From Streptomyces geranii (lineage in GTDB: Bacteria; Actinomycetota; Actinomycetes; Streptomycetales; Streptomycetaceae): a DNA stretch of 64,000 bases. The translations under genes were made by a program, and so were the position numbers. How positions within the stretch are numbered: the first letter of the stretch is position 1; each line of letters starts with the position of its first letter. The stretch covers positions 160,680-224,679 of the forward strand of contig NZ_PJME01000011.1 in assembly GCF_002954775.1 (NCBI RefSeq), read 5' to 3'. Under the pieces are notes generated by a model. That model was not told the origin of the DNA and did no database searches. It saw only the letters and a list, made by a program, of their open reading frames with translations. Below are positions 33,175 through 42,545 of this stretch, in pieces.

Positions 33175-35634
33175 ATGGCATTCAATCACTTACCGCAGGG
33201 CGTGCACGACGCCTTGGGCCCATTGTCCGTCACGCCAGTGACACACTCGATGCCGATGGCCAATATTCACCGATCCGATCGACCCTCGAATTTCGCCGCC
33301 CCGCGGCCCGATCCGGGCACGATCCTGGACCGGCTCGCCTCGGGGCCGAGCCGGGCTTCGCGCATCACTCATACGGAGCACTTGCCCCCACGTGCGGGGA
33401 GGCATGCCGTCTGGCCGGACCGGATTCGCGCCGAGGTCGTCGCGGCCGTCCAGGCCGCCGGTATCGAACACCCCTGGGCCCACCAGGCACTGGCGGCCGA
33501 GCACGCCCTGGACGGCGACAGCGTGATCGTCGCCACAGGCACCGCCTCGGGCAAGTCGCTCGCGTACCTGGTACCGGTCCTCTCGGGCCTCCTGGACGGC
33601 TCCGAGGCGCCGAACGGCCGCGGGGCGACCGCCCTGTACCTCGCCCCGACCAAGGCCCTCGCGGCGGACCAGCGACGCTCGGTGAAGGAACTTTCACAAC
33701 CATTGGGAAACGCGGTGCGACCGGCCGTGTACGACGGCGACACCCCCTTCGAGGAGCGCGAGTGGGTCCGCCAGTACGCGAACTACGTCCTGACCAACCC
33801 CGACATGCTGCACCGGGGGATACTCCCGTCCCACCCCCGCTGGTCCTCCTTCCTGAAGTCGCTGAAGTACGTCGTCATCGACGAGTGCCACACCTACCGG
33901 GGCGTCTTCGGCTCCCACGTCGCCCAGGTCCTGCGCCGGCTGCGCCGCCTGTGCGCCCGCTATGGCGCCTCCCCCGTCTTCCTGCTCGCCTCCGCCACGG
34001 CCGCCGAGCCGTCCGTCGCCGCCCGCAGACTGACCGGCCTCCCGGTGGTCGAGGTCGCCGACGACGCCTCACCGCGCGGTGAACTGGTGTTCGCCCTCTG
34101 GGAGCCTCCGCTCACCGAGCTGCACGGCGAGAAGGGCGCACCCGTCCGCCGTACGGCCACCGCGGAGACGGCCGACCTGCTGACCGACCTGGCCGTCCAG
34201 GGCGTGCGCACGGTGGCCTTCGTACGCTCCCGGCGCGGCGCCGAGCTGATCGCGGTGATCGCCCAGGAACGCCTCGCCGAGGTCGACCGCTCCCTGGCCC
34301 GCCGTGTGGCCGCCTACCGCGGCGGCTACCTACCCGAGGAGCGCCGGGCCCTCGAACAGGCGCTCCACTCCGGCGAACTCCTCGGCCTCGCCGCCACCAC
34401 CGCCCTCGAACTCGGCATCGACGTCTCGGGTTTGGACGCCGTCGTCATCGCCGGCTACCCGGGCACCCGCGCCTCCCTGTGGCAGCAGGCTGGCCGCGCC
34501 GGACGGGCCGGACAGGGCGCGCTGGCGATCCTGGTCGCCCGCGACGACCCCCTGGACACCTTCCTCGTCCACCACCCGGAGGCCCTCTTCGACCAGCCGG
34601 TCGAGTCGACGGTCCTCGACCCGGACAACCCCTACGTGCTGGCCCCCCACTTGTGCGCGGCGGCGGCCGAATCCCCCCTGACCGAGGAGGACCTGGACCT
34701 CTTCGGCCCCGAAACGGCGGCCCTGCTCCCGCAGTTGGAGGCCGCGAAGCTGCTGCGCCGCCGCACGAAGGCCTGGCACTGGACCCGCCGCGAGCGGGCC
34801 GCCGACCTGGCCGACATCCGGGGCGGTGGCGGGAACCCGGTCCAGATCGTCGAGGAGGGCACGGGACGGCTCCTCGGCACGGTCGACGCTGGCGCCGCGC
34901 ACACGACCGTCCACGAGGGCGCGGTCCACCTCCACCAGGGCCGTACGTATCTCGTCCGCTCCCTCGACCTGAAGGACTCGGTCGCCCTGGTCGAGGAGGC
35001 GAGCCCGCCGTATTCGACGGTCGCCCGCGACACGACGGCCATCTCCGTCCTGGAGACCGACACCGAGATCCCCTGGGGCGACGGCCGCCTCTGCTACGGC
35101 TCCGTCGAGGTCACCAACCAGGTCGTCTCCTTCCTGCGCCGACGGGTCATGACCGGCGAGGTCATGGGCGAGACGAAACTCGACCTCCCGCCGCGTACGC
35201 TGCGCACCCGCGCCGTGTGGTGGACGGTCACCGAGGACCAGCTCGACGCCGCCCGCATCAACCCGGAGATCCTCGGCGGCGCCCTGCACGCCGCCGAACA
35301 CGCCTCGATCGGCATGCTGCCCCTGTTCGCGACCTGCGACCGCTGGGACATCGGCGGCGTCTCCGTCCCGCTCCACCCGGACACCCTCCTCCCGACGGTC
35401 TTCGTGTACGACGGCCACCCGGGCGGCGCCGGCTTCGCAGAACGCGCCTTCCACACGGCCCACTCCTGGCTGACGGCCACCCGCCAGGCCATTGCCTCCT
35501 GCGAGTGCGAAGCCGGCTGCCCGTCCTGCGTCCAGTCCCCCAAGTGCGGCAACGGCAACGAACCGCTGCACAAGCGGGGGGCGGTGCGGTTGCTGACGGT
35601 GCTGCTGCAGGGGGCACCGGAGGAGAAGGCTTAA
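33175..35634 (+). CDS. DEAD/DEAH-box helicase, MrfA-like, with DUF1998 zinc region
   Basis: An 819-residue protein. Walker A is ATGTASGKS (about 120), box II DECHTYRG, box III SATAAEP, and box VI QQAGRAGRAGQ. The C-terminal DUF1998-type part ends in CECEAGCPSCVQSPKC, four Cys of the zinc site of MrfA (YprA), which repairs mitomycin damage in Bacillus. Several in-frame ATGs lie near the start (33175, about 33250, about 33256) and none has a clear ribosome site. The last 20 codons contain no family motif. Confidence 0.9.
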   Translation: MAFNHLPQGVHDALGPLSVTPVTHSMPMANIHRSDRPSNFAAPRPDPGTILDRLASGPSRASRITHTEHLPPRAGRHAVWPDRIRAEVVAAVQAAGIEHPWAHQALAAEHALDGDSVIVATGTASGKSLAYLVPVLSGLLDGSEAPNGRGATALYLAPTKALAADQRRSVKELSQPLGNAVRPAVYDGDTPFEEREWVRQYANYVLTNPDMLHRGILPSHPRWSSFLKSLKYVVIDECHTYRGVFGSHVAQVLRRLRRLCARYGASPVFLLASATAAEPSVAARRLTGLPVVEVADDASPRGELVFALWEPPLTELHGEKGAPVRRTATAETADLLTDLAVQGVRTVAFVRSRRGAELIAVIAQERLAEVDRSLARRVAAYRGGYLPEERRALEQALHSGELLGLAATTALELGIDVSGLDAVVIAGYPGTRASLWQQAGRAGRAGQGALAILVARDDPLDTFLVHHPEALFDQPVESTVLDPDNPYVLAPHLCAAAAESPLTEEDLDLFGPETAALLPQLEAAKLLRRRTKAWHWTRRERAADLADIRGGGGNPVQIVEEGTGRLLGTVDAGAAHTTVHEGAVHLHQGRTYLVRSLDLKDSVALVEEASPPYSTVARDTTAISVLETDTEIPWGDGRLCYGSVEVTNQVVSFLRRRVMTGEVMGETKLDLPPRTLRTRAVWWTVTEDQLDAARINPEILGGALHAAEHASIGMLPLFATCDRWDIGGVSVPLHPDTLLPTVFVYDGHPGGAGFAERAFHTAHSWLTATRQAIASCECEAGCPSCVQSPKCGNGNEPLHKRGAVRLLTVLLQGAPEEKA

Positions 35635-35656
35635 GGCCTGCCCGTACGGGTTCGCC

Positions 35657-36109
35657 TCAGGTCAGTTCCAGGGCGCCGGGTGGCCCCGGTGGCCCCGCCC
35701 TCGACCTGACCTCCGCCGCGAACAGCCCCCTTCCCGATATCACCGTCAGATCCGACGTCTCGCCCACCACCGCGCACCGCACGAGCCGCGTGCCCTGGAC
35801 CGCCGCCACCCGGTCCGCCCGAGCACAGGCCGCCGAGGTGCCCTCCGTCCAGTGGTCCGCCGCAGCGAGCGCCGCCAGATCCGCACCGGCGGCGGCCCGG
35901 TGCCGGGCCACGGCGGCCTGCCCCATGGCGAGCACGACACCGAACACCACGCAGAGGACGGCGAGGGCACCGACGCTCCAGACGGTCGCGGAGCCACGGT
36001 CGGAGCGGATCGACCGCCCGGTACCGGCTCGACCGAGCCACCCGCCAACAGCCCTGCCGAGGCGCCCGGCGACACCCCTGACGAGCCGTCCACCTCCCCG
36101 GCACCTCAC
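35657..36109 (-). CDS. TadE-like secreted pseudopilin (Rv3654c family)
   Basis: A 150-residue protein. After a basic N-terminus comes DRGSATVWSVGALAVLCVVFG, the pilin-like membrane segment, then AALAAADHWTEG, a hallmark of the Rv3654c group. The GTG at 36109 overlaps the stop of the preceding TadE gene (GTGA). It closes the tad operon and may be a minor pilin. Confidence 0.8.
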   Translation of the reverse strand: MRCRGGGRLVRGVAGRLGRAVGGWLGRAGTGRSIRSDRGSATVWSVGALAVLCVVFGVVLAMGQAAVARHRAAAGADLAALAAADHWTEGTSAACARADRVAAVQGTRLVRCAVVGETSDLTVISGRGLFAAEVRSRAGPPGPPGALELT

Positions 36110-36474
36110 GAGCCCACCCCCACCGTCTCCTCCGCCAACGCCACCGCCTCGTGCGTCACATCGACGGCAAGGGAACCGATCCCCGGCGACCGCGCCACGA
36201 CCCTCACCCGGACCAGGTCGCCCTCTCTGCTGACGGCGACCTCCGCCCCGCTCGGGGCCGCACCACGGGCCACCTCGGCGACGGCACCGGGCGGGTCCTG
36301 CCGGGCGGCGGCCCGGGCACCGGCCCGGGCCGCGTCCACGCACTGGATCTGCGCGGCGGCGACGAGCAGCGCCCAGACCAGGCCCAGCGAGAACAGCACC
36401 AGCACGGGCAGCGCCACAGCCGCCTCGGCGGTCACGAACCCCCGGTCGCCGCACCGGCGTTCACATCTTGGCAT
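36106..36474 (-). CDS. TadE-like minor pilin
   Basis: A 122-residue protein with DRGFVTAEAAVALPVLVLFSLGLVWALLV: the Glu after the G-FVTAE cleavage-type motif followed by a hydrophobic helix is typical of TadE. It should be processed by a prepilin peptidase and join the pilus or its assembly platform. The mature part is beta-rich and short. Confidence 0.82.
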   Translation of the reverse strand: MPRCERRCGDRGFVTAEAAVALPVLVLFSLGLVWALLVAAAQIQCVDAARAGARAAARQDPPGAVAEVARGAAPSGAEVAVSREGDLVRVRVVARSPGIGSLAVDVTHEAVALAEETVGVGS

Positions 36475-36679
36475 CGAGGGCCTTCTTCACGATGGCCTGC
36501 AACTCCGAGTTGACCTGCCCGCTCGTCACCACCTTGTAGAGCACGGCGGCGAACGCCACCGATGCGATGATGCCCACGGCATATTCCGACGTGACCATTC
36601 CGGCATCCCTGCGCGCCACCAGCGCCGCCCGCGCCCTGAACGCCAGCGCCCACACCCGTTCCCGTACCACTGCGAACAT
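36461..36679 (-). CDS. DUF4244 Flp-like major pilin
   Basis: A 72-residue protein. RRDAGMVTSEYAVGIIASVAFAAVLYKVV has the G-x-x-T-x-E-Y motif and hydrophobic helix of Flp pilins. The C-terminal 20 residues are amphipathic. Short length and the place between TadC and TadE identify it as the probable main pilus subunit. It overlaps the next gene by 14 bases. Confidence 0.85.
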   Translation of the reverse strand: MFAVVRERVWALAFRARAALVARRDAGMVTSEYAVGIIASVAFAAVLYKVVTSGQVNSELQAIVKKALDAKM

Positions 36680-36756
36680 CTCGACTCCCTTAAATATCAG
36701 TGCTGTTGATGACTTGATGTCGATGACCTACTGCTGACCCGCCCGTTGCTCCCGCG

Positions 36757-37548
36757 TCACCCACCACCCCCGCCCAGCAGCCCGTCCGCCAGCCCGATCA
36801 CCACGGGCAGTACGCCGACCGCGATGAACGCGGGCAGGAAGCACAGACCCACCGGGACGGTGGCCATGACGGCCGCCCGCCGGGCCCGTTCCGTCGCCGT
36901 GCGTCCCCATTCGGCGCGGGTGTCGGCGGCGAGGCGGGCGACGGGCCCGGCCGCGGGTACGCCCGACTCGTCGGCCCGCTCCAGCAGCCTCGCCAGAGGC
37001 CCGGCGCCCGGTATCGACGCCAACCTCCGCCAGGCCTCGGCCGGTTCGCCGCCCAGCCGTACCTCCGCCGCGCCCCGTGCGAGCGCCTCGCCGACCGGTC
37101 CCGCCAGCGCCTCGCCCACCGCCTGGGCGGCGATCACCGGACCGGCGCCGGCCGCGATACAGGCCGCCAGCAGATCGGCCGCGAGCGGGAGTTGCCGGGC
37201 CGCCTCGGCCGCGTCGGCCTCCTCCGCGGCGCCACCGGCCGCCTGCCGCAGTCGCCACCGCCACAGCCCGACCCCGGCGACCAGTCCCACGAGGACGCCC
37301 ACGGCACCGCCGACGAGCACCCACCCGGCGCTCACCGCCCCCACCACGGGCAGCCACCGCCGTACGGCGTCCCGCGCGCCGAACCGCCGCCCCAGCGAGG
37401 CCCGTTCCCGCTCCAGCGCGAGCAGCCGGGCCAGCCTCCGGCGCACCCTCCGCTCATCGCGCACCGTCTCGATCCACCGCAGGAGCCACCCCAGGGCCAG
37501 CGCGACCGCAACCACCGCCCCCAGCCTGTGGAAAACCTCCGCACTCAC
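36757..37548 (-). CDS. tadC: TadC-like pilus assembly membrane protein (GspF family)
   Basis: A 263-residue protein with N-terminal, middle and two C-terminal membrane segments and the T2SF-type domain at about 105-230 (AADLLAACIAAGAGPVIAAQAVGEAL, GDESGVPAAGPVARLA). It forms the inner-membrane platform with TadB. It lies 70 bp after tadB and 77 bp before the pilin gene. Confidence 0.85.
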   Translation of the reverse strand: MSAEVFHRLGAVVAVALALGWLLRWIETVRDERRVRRRLARLLALERERASLGRRFGARDAVRRWLPVVGAVSAGWVLVGGAVGVLVGLVAGVGLWRWRLRQAAGGAAEEADAAEAARQLPLAADLLAACIAAGAGPVIAAQAVGEALAGPVGEALARGAAEVRLGGEPAEAWRRLASIPGAGPLARLLERADESGVPAAGPVARLAADTRAEWGRTATERARRAAVMATVPVGLCFLPAFIAVGVLPVVIGLADGLLGGGGG

Positions 37549-37618
37549 GCCGGCTCCCTTCGCCCGCCACGGTCGACGGCCGTACCGACCCGACCTCCGT
37601 CATCCACTCGCCCGGCCC

Positions 37619-38488
37619 TCACACCGCCTCCGCTCCCCGCACGATCCGCAGCACCCACCACAGCCCCACGCCCTCCAGCACCCCGCCGACCAGCAGGCAG
37701 CCCAGTCCGGCGCCGGTGTGCAGCAGGACGTGCAGGGGGTCGGCGCCCAGGGCCGTGCCCAGGAACAGGCCCAGCACCGGCAGGCCCGCGAGCATCACCG
37801 CGGTCGAGCGGGCGCCCGCCAACTGGGCGCGCAGGTCTGCACGTTGGTCCCGGTCGGCGCGCAGGGCGCCTTCGAGGCGGTCCAGTCCGGCCGCCAGGCC
37901 CGCGCCCTGGTCCACAGCCACCCGCCAGCACGCCGCGAGCCCCAACAGGCCCTCCGCGCCCGGTTGCCGGGCCGCCACGGCGAGCGCCCCGGGGACGTCC
38001 CCGCCGAATCTCGCCGCCGCCAGCACCGACGCCTGTGCCTCGCCGAGCCCGCCGGAGTCGCGTGCCGCCCGCAGCAGCGCCTCCCCCGGCTGCCGTCCGG
38101 CCCGCACCTCACCGGCGAGCGTCCCGCACAGCGCGATCACCTCGTCGCCCCGCCGCTCCCGCGCCCGCCGCAGCTCACCGGCCCGCCTGACCCGGCGCAG
38201 CAGCGGCACCCCGGCCGCGCCCGCGAGGGCCGGCACCACGGAGGCGCCCAGCAGCGCCACCACAAGGCCGACGGCCACCGCCCACCACTCGGCCCGCAAC
38301 CGCCCGCGCAGTCTGCGCAGTTCACCGGCGGCCCGTTCCCACGGAGGCGGCCCGGCGCCCACCGCCCCGCCCCCGGCGAGCAGCAGCTCCGCCCGCCGCG
38401 CCCCCGGATACCGGCCGCCCAGCAGCCAGCAGACCGCCCCTACGCACACCCCGGCCGCCCCCATCGACAGCTCGACCGTCCCGGTCAC
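37619..38488 (-). CDS. tadB: TadB-like pilus assembly membrane protein (GspF family)
   Basis: A 289-residue protein with membrane segments near 10-28, 75-95 and two at the C-terminus. The T2SF domain (about 120-240) contains GDEVIALCGTLAGEVRAGRQPGEAL. The start overlaps the tadA stop by four bases (ATGA), so translation is coupled. Confidence 0.87.
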   Translation of the reverse strand: MTGTVELSMGAAGVCVGAVCWLLGGRYPGARRAELLLAGGGAVGAGPPPWERAAGELRRLRGRLRAEWWAVAVGLVVALLGASVVPALAGAAGVPLLRRVRRAGELRRARERRGDEVIALCGTLAGEVRAGRQPGEALLRAARDSGGLGEAQASVLAAARFGGDVPGALAVAARQPGAEGLLGLAACWRVAVDQGAGLAAGLDRLEGALRADRDQRADLRAQLAGARSTAVMLAGLPVLGLFLGTALGADPLHVLLHTGAGLGCLLVGGVLEGVGLWWVLRIVRGAEAV

Positions 38489-39693
38489 GCGCCCTCACTC
38501 CCCTGTCCCTTGTCGCCTCCGGCGCGCAGCAGCCCCCGCAGCCGCTCCCATCCCCGCTCGTACGCGAACGCCTCCTCGCCCCACCGCAGCGCCGGCACCG
38601 TCACCACCAGCCCCGACGGGTCCCGCTCCAGGACGTGCACCTCGGCGATCCGGCGCCGCCCGGCGCGGTCGCGGACGAGATGCAGGACCACCGACAGCGC
38701 CGCCGCCAACTGGCTGTGCAGCGCGGCCCGGTCGAGCCCGGCGGCCGTCCCCAGTGCCTCCAGCCGGGCCGGTACGTCCGCCGCCGCGTTCGCGTGGACC
38801 GTCCCGCAGCCCCCTTCGTGCCCCGTGTTGAGGGCGGCCAGCAGATCCAGTGCCTCGGCGCCCCGGACCTCGCCGACGACCAGCCGGTCGGGCCGCATCC
38901 GCAACGCCTGCCGCACCAGGTCCTGGAGGGTGACCAGGCCCGCGCCCTCCTGGTTGGCGGGTCTGGTCTCCAGGCGTACGACGTGCGGATGGTCGGGCCG
39001 CAGCTCGGCCGAGTCCTCGGCCAGCACGATCCGCTCACCCGGGCCGACCAGCCCCAGCAGCGCGCTCAGCAGAGTTGTCTTGCCACACCCCGTGCCGCCG
39101 CTGATCAGGAAGGACAGCCGGGCGTCGAGCAGCGCCCGCAGCACCCGGTCGCCGCCCGGCGGTACCGTCCCCGCGGCCGTCAGCTCGTCCAGGGTGAAGG
39201 CCCGCGGCCGTACCACCCGCAGCGACAGACAGGTGCAGCCGACGGCCACCGGGGGCAGCACCGCGTGCAGCCGGGTCCCGTCGGGCAGCCGGGCGTCGAC
39301 CCAGGGGCGGGCGTCGTCGAGCCGCCGCCCGGCCACCGCCGCCAGGCGCTGCGCGAGCCGTCGTACGGCGCCCGCGTCCGGGAAGGAGACGCCGGTCAGT
39401 TCCAGGCCGCCGCCCCGGTCCACCCACACCCGGTCCGGCGCCGCCACCAGGACGTCGCTGACCGACGGGTCGGCGAGCAACGGCTCCAGCGGGCCGGTGC
39501 CGACCAGTTCGGACCTCAACCGCTCGGCGGCGCCCAGCACTTCGGCGTCCCCGAGCACCCGCCCCTGCTCCCGCAGGGCCTGCGCCACGCGCGCGGGTGT
39601 CGCCTCGGCGCCGCTCTCGGCCAGCCACTGCCGTACGCCGTCCAGCAGCCCGGCGGGCGCTCCCGGCCCCTCGTCCCAGCGGACGGCGTTCAT
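38485..39693 (-). CDS. tadA: TadA-like secretion ATPase (CpaF)
   Basis: A 402-residue ATPase. The N-terminal helical domain is followed by SDVLVAAPDRVWVDRGG. Walker A is SGGTGCGKTTLL (about 225), then the Asp box (ERIVLAEDSAEL) and HVVRLETRPANQEG, DRLVVGEVRG as Walker B. It powers pilus extension on the TadB/C platform. Its start overlaps the end of the Ssd gene by four bases. Confidence 0.92.
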   Translation of the reverse strand: MNAVRWDEGPGAPAGLLDGVRQWLAESGAEATPARVAQALREQGRVLGDAEVLGAAERLRSELVGTGPLEPLLADPSVSDVLVAAPDRVWVDRGGGLELTGVSFPDAGAVRRLAQRLAAVAGRRLDDARPWVDARLPDGTRLHAVLPPVAVGCTCLSLRVVRPRAFTLDELTAAGTVPPGGDRVLRALLDARLSFLISGGTGCGKTTLLSALLGLVGPGERIVLAEDSAELRPDHPHVVRLETRPANQEGAGLVTLQDLVRQALRMRPDRLVVGEVRGAEALDLLAALNTGHEGGCGTVHANAAADVPARLEALGTAAGLDRAALHSQLAAALSVVLHLVRDRAGRRRIAEVHVLERDPSGLVVTVPALRWGEEAFAYERGWERLRGLLRAGGDKGQGSEGA

Positions 39694-40796
39694 ACGCCAC
39701 CCGCCTCGGCCAGGGCGCGCTCCCAGAACACCGTGCAGAACCGGGCCAGGGGTCCGCGCGGGGCGGCTCCCGGTGGCGCCTTGCCCTCGTGCGGGCGGGC
39801 CAGGGCCGATTCGACGGGGACCTCGCCCGCCAGGGGCAGGTCGAGCAGCCGGGCCACCTCGCGGTCGTCCAGGCCCGGTGTGTACGGCCCGCGTACGGCC
39901 ACCCGCAGGTCGCGCAGGACCATGCCGACGGCGGACGCCACCCGGCCGGCCGCCGCGACGGCCCGCAGCTCGCCGGGGACGACCAGGAGGCCGACGTCGA
40001 GCTGGGCGAGGACCTCGGCGACTCCGTCGTCGATGCGCCGAGGGAGGTCGACGACAACCGCCCCGCCGCGCCTTCTCGCCGCCGCGAGGACCGCCCGTAC
40101 GGCCTGGGGCGGGATGGCCACGCAGTCTCCGCGGTCCCAGCTCAGCACCCTCAGGGAGTGCAGTTTCGGCAGCGACTCCTCCAGGGCGCCGCCGCCGACC
40201 CGGCCGCGCGAGGCGGCGAACGCGGGCCAGCGCAGTCCGTCGGCCGTCTCACCGCCCAGGAGTACGTCGAGTCCGCCGCCCAGCGGATCCGCGTCCACCA
40301 GCAGGGTGCGCACTCCCTCCCGCGCGGAGGTGACGGCGAGGGCGCAGGCCAGCGTGGACGCTCCGGCCCCGCCCCGGCCGCCGATGACGCCGACGGTGAG
40401 CGCGGGCCTGCCGACGCCCTCGGCGACGTCGGCGATCCGGTCGACGAGCCACTGTTCGCCGTCGGGCAGCATCAGGACGTGGTCGGCGCCGATCTCGACG
40501 GCCCGCCGCCAGACCCCGGAGTCGTCCTGGTCCCGCCCGACCAGCACCACCCCTCGCCTGCGAGCGGCGCCGCGCACCCGGCGTACGGCGTCGTCGCCGA
40601 CCAGGACGAGCGGCGCCGCCTCCCAGCCACCGCCCCGCTCGGGCACCCCGTGGTGCACTTCGGGGGTGGCTCCGGCCGCCGCGCACAGGCGCAGCAGGTC
40701 GTCCAGCAGACCGGCGTCCTCGGTGACGATCAGCGGTCCGCTCTGCCGCCCCTCGGCCGCGGGCTGATCGTTGTCGTGTGTGATGGCTCCCGCCAT
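39690..40796 (-). CDS. CpaE/Ssd-like ParA-family ATPase, septum-site-determining type
   Basis: A 368-residue protein. The N-terminal 115 residues are receiver-like. Then comes GVIGGRGGAGASTLACALA, a P-loop that keeps the second but not the signature first Lys, and VVDLPR as the switch region. It is the TadZ/CpaE counterpart that places the pilus apparatus; the mycobacterial homologue Ssd affects septation. First gene of the leftward tad operon. Confidence 0.85.
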   Translation of the reverse strand: MAGAITHDNDQPAAEGRQSGPLIVTEDAGLLDDLLRLCAAAGATPEVHHGVPERGGGWEAAPLVLVGDDAVRRVRGAARRRGVVLVGRDQDDSGVWRRAVEIGADHVLMLPDGEQWLVDRIADVAEGVGRPALTVGVIGGRGGAGASTLACALAVTSAREGVRTLLVDADPLGGGLDVLLGGETADGLRWPAFAASRGRVGGGALEESLPKLHSLRVLSWDRGDCVAIPPQAVRAVLAAARRRGGAVVVDLPRRIDDGVAEVLAQLDVGLLVVPGELRAVAAAGRVASAVGMVLRDLRVAVRGPYTPGLDDREVARLLDLPLAGEVPVESALARPHEGKAPPGAAPRGPLARFCTVFWERALAEAGGV

Positions 40797-41315
40797 GATT
40801 TCCGGCCCCCTTCGCTATATGAACGGCCGACAGAACCCGGCCGAGCGCGTTCGACAAACCGAACCGGCCATGAACTCGCCGCGAGCGGGACGCGCTGGAA
40901 TCACGGTGGGGCGAACCCGGAAATCATGTGGATCTTGATCGAAATCTGTGGACAGTGCTGCGGTTGTGGATATCTCTCTCACCCACACAGGTGACGCCTG
41001 GACGACTTCCCCCAGCGCAGCGCTTCAGCTACGCACAGTGACGGATCGCAGGCATGCGAAAGAGGCGGCCGAAGCCGCCTCGGACGGCGCCAGGGCCGCG
41101 AAAGGGATGCGAGGGGAGAAAGAGAAACCCACCCGGACATGCGACGACCCCCGCCGGGGGGGGGAGAGCGGGGGTCGTCCCCACGGTTCGACTCGGGGGG
41201 GGAGGAGCCGGACCGGGTTAGCACGGTCGCGAACGATCCGTGACTTCCATGGTGTACCCGACAGCCCTCTCAGGCAAACCCACGCGCCACGCCTTACGCC
41301 GAATGGTGGGCGCCT
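40797..41315. other. Intergenic region between the tad operon and the HAD gene
   Basis: About 520 bp with divergent promoters presumably inside. The only clear structure is a hairpin at 41144-41178. ORFs in the G-run part (41155-41170) are chance. The sequence just before 41316 (AACCCACGCGCC...) shows no strong ribosome site. Confidence 0.5.
41144..41178. terminator. GC-rich hairpin between divergent genes
   Basis: Eleven-bp perfect arms (41144-41154, 41168-41178) around a G run. It lies upstream of both neighbours, so it may be an mRNA leader structure rather than a terminator. Confidence 0.5.
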
Positions 41316-42149
41316 ATGCTCAGCATCGTGGAAAACCACTCCTTGCCCCGCACAGCGGCCTTCTTTGACCTGGACAAGACGGTCATTGCGAAGTCGAGCA
41401 CGCTCACGTTCAGCAAGTCGTTCTACCAGGGCGGTCTCATCAACCGCAGGGCCGCCTTGCGTACCGCCTATACCCAGTTCGTCTTCCTGGCGGGCGGCGC
41501 CGACCACGACCAGATGGAGCGCATGCGCAAGTATTTGTCCGCGCTCTGTCGCGGCTGGAACGTCCAGCAGGTCAAGGAGATCGTCGCCGAGACCCTGCAC
41601 GACCTGATCGACCCGATCATCTACGACGAGGCGGCCTCCCTCATCGAGGAGCACCACACCGCCGGCCGCGACGTGGTGATCGTGTCCACCTCGGGCGCGG
41701 AGGTCGTCGAGCCGATCGGCGAACTGCTCGGCGCTGACCGGGTGGTGGCCACCCGCATGGTCGTCGGGGACGACGGCTGCTTCACCGGCGAGGTGGAGTA
41801 CTACGCGTACGGGCCCACCAAGGCCGAGGCGATCAGGGAACTGGCCGAGTCCGAGGGATACGACCTCGCGCGCTGCTACGCGTACAGCGACAGCGTCACC
41901 GACATCCCCATGCTGGAGTCCGTCGGCCATCCGCACGCCGTCAACCCGGACCGCGCGCTGCGCCGGGAAGCGGTCGCCCGGGGCTGGCCGATCCTGGACT
42001 TCCACCGCCCGGTCCGGCTGAAGCAGCGCCTGCCCGCACTCTCCGTACCGCCGCGCCCGGCCCTGGTGGCCGCCGCCGCGATAGGTGCGGCAGCGGCCAC
42101 CGCGGGCCTCGTCTGGTACGCGAGCAGGCGTCGTCCGACAGTCGCCTGA
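41316..42149 (+). CDS. HAD-superfamily phosphatase (HAD-IB, SerB-like), membrane-anchored
   Basis: A 277-residue protein. Motif I is AFFDLDKTVI, motif II VIVSTSGAE, and motif III/IV AYSDSVTDIPMLE, with the Lys of YGPTKAEAI between them. A C-terminal membrane helix (ALVAAAAIGAAAATAGLVWY) is followed by an Arg-rich end, so the enzyme faces the cytoplasm. HAD-IB members dephosphorylate small metabolites. The second in-frame GTG (ENHSLPRT) is an alternative start. Confidence 0.88.
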   Translation: MLSIVENHSLPRTAAFFDLDKTVIAKSSTLTFSKSFYQGGLINRRAALRTAYTQFVFLAGGADHDQMERMRKYLSALCRGWNVQQVKEIVAETLHDLIDPIIYDEAASLIEEHHTAGRDVVIVSTSGAEVVEPIGELLGADRVVATRMVVGDDGCFTGEVEYYAYGPTKAEAIRELAESEGYDLARCYAYSDSVTDIPMLESVGHPHAVNPDRALRREAVARGWPILDFHRPVRLKQRLPALSVPPRPALVAAAAIGAAAATAGLVWYASRRRPTVA

Positions 42150-42299
42150 CCTACTCCCCCGACGCCCGAATCATGGCTGTTTGATCATAAAAGTAAAGAA
42201 GTACATCCAGGGCTTCCGCTTACTCCGGTCCAGGAGTAGAAAGGACTTAACGGCCCGCGAGACCAAGGACATCCGAAAGGATCACCTTAATAACGCATT

Positions 42300-42480
42300 T
42301 GGCCCCACGGACCGAGCATGAACACTGGGCACCCACGCGACGTCGACCCGTCGATTACGGGCCAGCCGCACCAGGTGACGGGCCAAGTTCCCGACCTGAT
42401 GGGCAATATATCGAGGACGCTTGGTAACCGGGTGAACATGCCAGCGGCGGTACGAATCCCCGTACCGCCGCATCCCTTTG
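42300..42480 (+). ncRNA. ssrS: Candidate 6S RNA
   Basis: The gap between the HAD and Fic-like genes holds no gene. Its middle can fold into a long rod: GCATG near 42316 with CATGC near 42439, CAC..GGG with CCGGGTG, CGTCGA with TCGAGGACG, and a terminal CGGG/CCCG loop. A hairpin (42445-42472) with TCCCTTTGTCC after it can end it. I recall that S. coelicolor 6S RNA lies between the equivalent two genes (SCO3558-SCO3559). The strand and ends are uncertain. Confidence 0.4.
42445..42472 (+). terminator. Hairpin ending the candidate 6S RNA
   Basis: Eleven-bp perfect arms (42445-42455, 42462-42472), loop AATCCC, then ATCCCTTTG. Confidence 0.65.
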
Positions 42481-42495
42481 TCCGCACTCCACTTG

Positions 42496-42517
42496 ATGGC
42501 CCTCCGCGGAGGGCCAT
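42496..42517 (-). terminator. Terminator of the Fic-like gene
   Basis: Ten-bp perfect arms (42496-42505, 42508-42517), 28 bp past the leftward stop codon. Confidence 0.65.
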
Positions 42518-42545
42518 TTCGCTGCGGCCCCCCGCGTAGCCGCTT

